DNA of 64,000 bases from the NCBI RefSeq assembly GCF_022539255.1, contig NZ_JAKZBV010000001.1:3720001-3784000 (forward strand). The letters are read 5' to 3'. Positions 59,125-64,000 of the stretch are shown in pieces. A program made the position numbers and the translations under genes. The first letter of the stretch is position 1. Every line of letters starts with the position of its first letter. Origin of the DNA: Sinomonas terrae (GTDB lineage: Bacteria > Actinomycetota > Actinomycetes > Actinomycetales > Micrococcaceae). The notes beneath the pieces were generated by a model. The model saw nothing but the letters and a program-made list of their open reading frames with translations, ran no database searches and was not told the origin of the DNA.

Positions 59125-61287
59125 TCACCCAGCCTGCCCGAGCGCGAGGGGCAGCACGGGCCCGGCCCCCGCAAGGCGCAGGAGCCGTCCCGCGACGGTC
59201 AGGGACCAGCGGCTGTCCACGAGGTCGTCCACGAGCAGCACGGGAGCCCCGCCCAGCCCGACGACGGCAGCGCCGAGCTCGGGGCCGACGTCGAACGCGG
59301 ACCACACCGACGCGAGCCGGAACGCCGAGTTCCCGCCCGCCTGGCCCGCCCGGGCGGCGGGGGTCCGAGAGAGCGCCCCGAGATAGGGCAGCCGACCGGC
59401 CTGGGCAATGCCCCGGGCGAGCGATTCGACGAGCCGAGGTCGCGTCGCCGACGGCATCGCGATCACCCCCGCCGGCCGCCCCGCGCCGCTCCATGGCCCG
59501 TTCGCCCCGTCCCCGCGGGCCCAGCCTGCGAGGAGTTCGACGACGGCGGGCCGAAGCCCCGCGGGCACCTCGCCGTCCGAGGCGGAGGCAGCGAAGAGCT
59601 CGCGCAGCGCTCCCCCGTACCCAAGATCTGTGAGGCGTGCGAGGACGCGTCCCTCCGAAAGCTGCTCGGCAGCCGGAATGCGGCCCTTGGCAGGGACACC
59701 GAGCTTGTCCATTCCGCTCGGCCACTGGGCGCGAGGCTCGATCGGCACACCCGAGTGGCGGAGCTGTTCCCCCGCCCTCTCGAGCAGCCCGGGGTCCACC
59801 TCGGTGGGGAACCACCTCCCCGCGCAGTTGTCGCAGCGGCCGCACGGAGCAGCGGTCTCGTCGTCGAGCTGCGTCGTCACGAACTCCATCCGGCACGCGG
59901 AGGTCTCCTCGTACGCGACCATCGCGGTCTGCTCCGCCTCCCGGGCCGCGGCGATCCGGCGGTACCGCTCGTCGTCGTACTTCCAGGGCGCGCCGGTGTG
60001 CCGCCACCCGCCGCCGACCCGCTCAACCGCGCCGTCCACCGCGAGCACCTTGAGCAGGAGGTCGAGTTGCGTGCGGCGGAGTTCGACCTGTGCCTCGAGC
60101 GCCACCGTCGAGAGCGGGCCGCCAGCCGCCGCCAGCGCGTCGAGGACGGCGTGGGCCTTGGCACGGTCGGGCATCGAGGTGGTCGCGAAATAGCGCCAGA
60201 TCTCGCGGTCCTCCGCGCCGGGGAGTAGGAGCACGTCTGCGTGGGCGGCGCCGCGGCCCGCGCGGCCCACCTGCTGGTAGTAGGCGACGGGCGACGACGG
60301 CGCCCCCAGGTGCACGACGAAGCCGAGGTCCGGCTTGTCGAAGCCCATGCCGAGCGCGGACGTCGCCACGAGAGCCTTGACCTCGTTGCCCTTGAGCAGG
60401 CGCTCGGCGTCCTCGCGCTCGGCCGGATCGGTCTTGCCGGTGTAGGCGAGGACGCGGTAGCCCGCGTTGGCCAAGAGCCGCGCGGTGTCCTCCGCGGCCG
60501 AGACCGTGAGCGTATAGATGATGCCGCTCCCGGGAAGGTCGCCGAGGTGCTGCAGGAGCCACGCGAGACGGTGACCCGGATCGGGCATCCGCAGGACTCC
60601 CAGGCGCAGCGAATCCCGGCCGAGGGGGCCGCGCAGCGTCAGCACGTCTGCCCCGAGCTGCTCCTCGACGTCGGCGACGACGCGTGCGTTCGCCGTCGCC
60701 GTCGTCGCGAGCACCGGAATGGACGGCGGAAGCTCGTCGATCAGCGCAGCGATTCGGCGGTAATCGGGCCGGAAGTCGTGGCCCCAGTCGGAGATGCAGT
60801 GAGCCTCGTCGACCACGAGCAGGCCGGTGCGCGCCAGGAGCTCGGGGAGTTGCTGCTCGCGGAACGCCGGATTGGTGAGCCGTTCGGGCGAGATGAGGAC
60901 GACGTCGGCGGCATCCTCGGCGAGCGCGGCATGCACTTCGTCCCACTCGAGCCGGTTTGCGGAGTTGATGGCGACGGCGCGCACCCCGGCGCGCGCGGCT
61001 GCTTCGACCTGATCCCGCATGAGGGCGAGGAGCGGGGACACGATGAGGGTGGGACCGGCACCGCGGGCGCGGAGGAGCAGCGACGCGACGAAGTACACAG
61101 CCGACTTGCCCCAGCCTGTGCGCTGAACGACGAGCGTCCGCCGCCGATGCGCAACGAGCGCTTCGATGGCCTCGAACTGCCCCGGATGAAAGGCGGCGTC
61201 GTCGCGGCCCACGAGCTTCCGGAGCACCTCGAGCGCCTGCCCCCTCAGCTCGTCAGAGCCGGGAGCGTCGCTGTCAGAAAACGTCAT
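59125..61287 (-). CDS. recQ: RecQ-family DNA helicase with phosphoribosyltransferase-like tail
   Basis: 720 residues. Helicase motifs: QRTGWGKSAVYF (Walker A variant), DEAHCISDWGHDFRPDYRR (motif II and the RecQ loop), TATAN and QQVGRAGRG. Zinc region CRMEFV...CGRCDNC. The C-terminal 170 residues end in VLLVDDLVDSRWS, the PRPP-binding motif of type I phosphoribosyltransferases, in place of an HRDC domain. ATG 61287 follows GAGG. Confidence 0.9.
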   Translation of the reverse strand: MTFSDSDAPGSDELRGQALEVLRKLVGRDDAAFHPGQFEAIEALVAHRRRTLVVQRTGWGKSAVYFVASLLLRARGAGPTLIVSPLLALMRDQVEAAARAGVRAVAINSANRLEWDEVHAALAEDAADVVLISPERLTNPAFREQQLPELLARTGLLVVDEAHCISDWGHDFRPDYRRIAALIDELPPSIPVLATTATANARVVADVEEQLGADVLTLRGPLGRDSLRLGVLRMPDPGHRLAWLLQHLGDLPGSGIIYTLTVSAAEDTARLLANAGYRVLAYTGKTDPAEREDAERLLKGNEVKALVATSALGMGFDKPDLGFVVHLGAPSSPVAYYQQVGRAGRGAAHADVLLLPGAEDREIWRYFATTSMPDRAKAHAVLDALAAAGGPLSTVALEAQVELRRTQLDLLLKVLAVDGAVERVGGGWRHTGAPWKYDDERYRRIAAAREAEQTAMVAYEETSACRMEFVTTQLDDETAAPCGRCDNCAGRWFPTEVDPGLLERAGEQLRHSGVPIEPRAQWPSGMDKLGVPAKGRIPAAEQLSEGRVLARLTDLGYGGALRELFAASASDGEVPAGLRPAVVELLAGWARGDGANGPWSGAGRPAGVIAMPSATRPRLVESLARGIAQAGRLPYLGALSRTPAARAGQAGGNSAFRLASVWSAFDVGPELGAAVVGLGGAPVLLVDDLVDSRWSLTVAGRLLRLAGAGPVLPLALGQAG

Positions 61288-61438
61288 AGAACCTCGGGCG
61301 GGGGCGATGTGACTGGAACTCCGGACCATGCTTTCAAGTATCCCCGTGACGTCTGACACTTCTGGCTCCCGCCAGTTCCGGCGGCCCGATACGGTGGAAT
61401 CACACCCATTCTCAGTGCCAACAGAAGGATGTCTCTCC

Positions 61439-63160
61439 ATGACGGCAACGGCGCCGCCCCGTTCTGAATCCAGCCTAACCGCAGAAACCAACCCCGCCAC
61501 CGATGCTCAGGCTACGGCCGACAGCCCCGTGAGGAAGTCGGCTGGCCACGTCATCGTCGACTCGCTCGTAGCCCACGGCGTGACCCGCAGCTACGTGGTC
61601 CCGGGCGAATCGTTCCTTGATGTCCTCGACGGCCTCCACGGCTCGCCGATCGAGACGATCGTGTGCCGCCACGAAGGCGGCGCGGCCTACATGGCCGAGG
61701 CCGACGGCAAGATGAACCAGCTTCCGGGCGTCGCGATGGTCACCCGCGGCCCGGGCGCCGCGAACGCCCATGTGGGGCTGCATACCGCGTGGCAGGACTC
61801 GACGCCGATGGTCCTCTTCGTGGGCCTCATCCCGTTCGCCCATCGCGACCGGGAGGCGTTCCAGGAGTTCGACATCAAGTCCTGGTTCGACACCGGCGCC
61901 AAGCGCGTCATGGTCCTCGACCACGCAGAGCGCGCCTCCGAGATCGTCGCCGAGGCGATGTTCGCCGCCATGAACGGCCGGCCGGGGCCCGTCGTCGTCG
62001 GCCTGCCCGAGGACATCATCCAGCAGGAGATCGACGCCACGATCCACCCGAAGATCCCTGTCGCCCACGGCGGCATGACCGTGACGGACTGGAAGGCGCT
62101 CAAGAGCGCGCTGCTCGCCGCGGAGAAGCCGCTGTTCGTCGTCGGCGGCAACGACTGGACCCAGGAAGGCGCCAGCGCGCTGACCAACTGGCTCGAGGAG
62201 CACCACATCCCGGCCGCCGCCGAATGGCGCTGCGAGGGCACGATCCCGTTCGACTCGCCGTCCTACGTCGGCCCGATCGGCTACGGCCGCCCCAAGCCGA
62301 CCTACAACCTCCTCGAGGAGACGGACCTCCTGGTCTTCGTCGGCACAGTCCCCGGCGACGTCATCACCGACGGGTTCCTCGTGCGGCAGGACTGGGCGAA
62401 GAAGAACTTCCTCGTCACGATCGACCCGTCCCTGCGCGGGCGCTCCGGCCCGGTCTCGTACCAGATCGTGGCCAAGCCGGACGTGTTCGTCCGGGATCTG
62501 GTCATGATCAACCTGCCCGTCCGCGAGGAATGGACTGCGTGGACCGAGCGGATGCGAGAGCAGCAGGAGAAGTTCGCCGAGCTCCCGCCCGCGGCCCCCA
62601 CCGACGGCCCCGCCCGCATGGACACCCTCATGGCCAATCTCGTTCCGACCCTGCCCGAGGACGCGATGATCACCCTCGGCGCCGGCGAGCACACGAACTG
62701 GGCCCACCGTTACTTCCCCACCCAGCGCTACGCGTCGATGATCAGCGCGCGCAACGGCTCCATGGGGTACTCGGTGCCTTCGGCGATCGCGGCCTCGCTC
62801 GCAAACCCGGGCCGGCGCATCGTCACCATCGCCGGCGACGGCGAGTTCCTCATGAACGGCCAGGAGCTGGCGACCGCGGCCCAGTACGGCGCGACCCCGC
62901 TCGTGATCGTCATGGACAACCAGGAGTACGGCACCATCCGCTCCCACCAGGAGCGCCAGTACCCCCACCGGATCTCCGGCACCCAGCTGAAGAACCCGGA
63001 CTTCGCGCTCATGGCTCAGGCGTTCGGCGGCTACGGGGTCCGCGTCGAGCGCGACGCCGACGTCCCCGCAGCGATCGACGGCGCCCTCCGCGCGATCGAC
63101 GAGGACGGCACCTTCGCCCTCATCCACCTCATCGTCGAGCAGCGCGTCAAGGCGTACTGA
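61439..63160 (+). CDS. Acetolactate synthase-like ThDP enzyme
   Basis: 573 residues. N-terminal HVIVDSLVAHGVTRSYVVPGE, catalytic Glu in CRHEGGAAYMAEA, and the cofactor motif GDGEFLMNGQ...MDNQEYG. Differs from IlvB by lacking the usual FAD-site signatures, and no small subunit (IlvN) is adjacent; other members are sulfoacetaldehyde, oxalyl-CoA or benzoylformate-type enzymes. AGAAGGA precedes ATG 61439. Divergent from recQ. Confidence 0.87.
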   Translation: MTATAPPRSESSLTAETNPATDAQATADSPVRKSAGHVIVDSLVAHGVTRSYVVPGESFLDVLDGLHGSPIETIVCRHEGGAAYMAEADGKMNQLPGVAMVTRGPGAANAHVGLHTAWQDSTPMVLFVGLIPFAHRDREAFQEFDIKSWFDTGAKRVMVLDHAERASEIVAEAMFAAMNGRPGPVVVGLPEDIIQQEIDATIHPKIPVAHGGMTVTDWKALKSALLAAEKPLFVVGGNDWTQEGASALTNWLEEHHIPAAAEWRCEGTIPFDSPSYVGPIGYGRPKPTYNLLEETDLLVFVGTVPGDVITDGFLVRQDWAKKNFLVTIDPSLRGRSGPVSYQIVAKPDVFVRDLVMINLPVREEWTAWTERMREQQEKFAELPPAAPTDGPARMDTLMANLVPTLPEDAMITLGAGEHTNWAHRYFPTQRYASMISARNGSMGYSVPSAIAASLANPGRRIVTIAGDGEFLMNGQELATAAQYGATPLVIVMDNQEYGTIRSHQERQYPHRISGTQLKNPDFALMAQAFGGYGVRVERDADVPAAIDGALRAIDEDGTFALIHLIVEQRVKAY

Positions 63161-63183
63161 CCATCCGGCCTGAGCGGCCAACG

Positions 63184-63225
63184 GACGACGGCGGGCTCCC
63201 CCGGAGCGGGGATCCCGCCGTCGTC
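63184..63225 (+). terminator. Terminator of the ThDP enzyme gene
   Basis: Perfect 12-bp outer stem GACGACGGCGGG/CCCGCCGTCGTC with an 18-nt loop that can form an inner CTCC/GGAG stem. Confidence 0.75.
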
Positions 63226-63317
63226 GTGTGTTGCCTGATGTACGGCGCCGGAGGGGTCAGCGCGTCAAACCGCCGGAGTTCGGCAGAGCATTTGGCAATC
63301 TGCCGCGCGCCGTTTGG

Positions 63318-63330
63318 CATAATCAGGCGC
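63318..63330 (+). promoter_or_regulatory. -10 box for a leaderless phosphomannomutase transcript
   Basis: CATAAT (63318-63323) within TTTGGCATAAT, 7 nt before GTG 63331; no ribosome site precedes the GTG. No well-spaced -35 box is seen. Confidence 0.4.
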
Positions 63331-64000
63331 GTGAGCAACGTAAGCACCTCCGCAGGCCAGGCGCCCCAGATCGACCTTTCGGCATCCTTCAAGGCGTACG
63401 ACGTGCGCGGGATTGTGGGCGAGACGATCGACGCGCGCATCGTCGAGGCGGTGGGGGCTGCATTCGTCGACGTCCTCGGCCTCACCGGGAAGACCGTGCT
63501 CGTGGGCGGTGACATGCGCCCTTCGTCGCCCGAGTTCATTGAGGCGTTTGCGCGCGGAGCGGCTGCGCGCGGCGGGAACGTCGAGAAGATCGGGCTCATC
63601 TCGACCGACGAGCTGTACTACGCCTGTGGCGCCCTCAAAGCAGCGGGCGCAACGTTCACGGCGAGCCACAACCCTGCCCAGTACAACGGGATCAAGCTCG
63701 CCAAGCCGGGCGCGCAGCCTGTCTCCTCCGAGACGGGCCTCAAGGAGATCCAGAAGGCAGCGGAGGCCTATCTCGCCGCGGGTTCTGTCGCCCAGAGCGA
63801 GGACCCCGGCACCGTGGCCGAGCGCGACGTCCTCGCGGACTACGCGGCCCACCTCCGCAGCCTCGTCGACCTCTCGGGCATTCGGCCCCTCAAGGTCGTC
63901 GTGGACGCGGGCAACGGCATGGCGGGCATGACGACGCCCGCCGTCCTGGGCGACTCGCTCCTGCCGGCACTCCCCCTCGAGATCGTGCCCCTCTACTTCG
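63331..64000 (+). CDS. manB: Phosphomannomutase/phosphoglucomutase, N-terminal part
   Basis: 223 residues visible; the gene runs off the window. SFKAYDVRGIVGE at the start, GGDMRPSSPEF, and the phosphoserine loop TASHNPAQYNGIK are those of alpha-D-phosphohexomutases. It interconverts mannose (or glucose) 1- and 6-phosphates for GDP-mannose and cell-wall sugars. Confidence 0.93.
   Translation, partial: MSNVSTSAGQAPQIDLSASFKAYDVRGIVGETIDARIVEAVGAAFVDVLGLTGKTVLVGGDMRPSSPEFIEAFARGAAARGGNVEKIGLISTDELYYACGALKAAGATFTASHNPAQYNGIKLAKPGAQPVSSETGLKEIQKAAEAYLAAGSVAQSEDPGTVAERDVLADYAAHLRSLVDLSGIRPLKVVVDAGNGMAGMTTPAVLGDSLLPALPLEIVPLYF

Overview
The window is about 64 kb of GC-rich chromosomal DNA from an actinobacterium, most likely Micrococcaceae (Arthrobacter/Sinomonas-like). 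Evidence for this: many GTG starts and ATGA/GTGA stop-start overlaps, a bacterial proteasome activator gene (bpa), an ANTAR regulator, LGFP repeats, and several promoters resembling the actinobacterial SigB type. It holds no phage genes, transposases or CRISPR. Genus-level placement is inference from gene families only.

Layout. 1-4846: creatinine utilisation (permease end, creatininase, MFS carrier, creatinase, IclR regulator) behind a promoter overlapped by a palindromic operator. 4853-9064: efflux-type MFS, two zinc alcohol/formaldehyde dehydrogenases and a cold-shock protein. 9156-11465: secreted metzincin-like protein with LGFP repeats. 11656-13610: amylosucrase-type gene broken by one missing base. 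13661-17597: small membrane proteins, a GAF-ANTAR regulator and a PLP decarboxylase. 17717-32015: large heptose/glycan cluster with two HldE-type bifunctional enzymes, GmhA, GmhB, three GT9 heptosyltransferase-like genes, three other glycosyltransferases, two short-chain/aldehyde dehydrogenase homologues (one lacking catalytic residues) and a 1.1-kb intergenic repeat region. 32095-37492: five-gene overlapping operon of a molybdopterin oxidoreductase, a helical protein, a zinc-less alcohol dehydrogenase homologue, a pterin synthase homologue and a glycosyltransferase. 37863-40604: stress-type genes (SDR-like, GlsB, acidic protein, topoisomerase IB). 40755-47360: oxidation operon (SDR, membrane protein, gluconate-dehydrogenase-type small and large subunits, ThDP enzyme, enolase-superfamily enzyme). 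47379-52556: DUF2795, coiled-coil membrane protein, Vsr endonuclease, aldo/keto reductase, Bpa, quinone reductase. 52641-64000: two tRNA-Ser genes, VOC protein, FAD protein, prolyl oligopeptidase, RecQ fused to a phosphoribosyltransferase-like tail, acetolactate-synthase-like enzyme and the start of a phosphomannomutase.

Three patterns tie the window together. First, several promoter-like sites match GNNT-N15/16-GGGTA. At four genes the GGGTAN box lies exactly 9 nt before the start codon, which suggests leaderless stress transcripts. Second, the heptose genes supply most steps from sedoheptulose 7-phosphate to an ADP- or GDP-heptose donor plus transferases, implying a heptose-containing surface glycan in a Gram-positive. 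Third, several gene junctions hold short-period degenerate repeat arrays and long hairpins that no gene explains.
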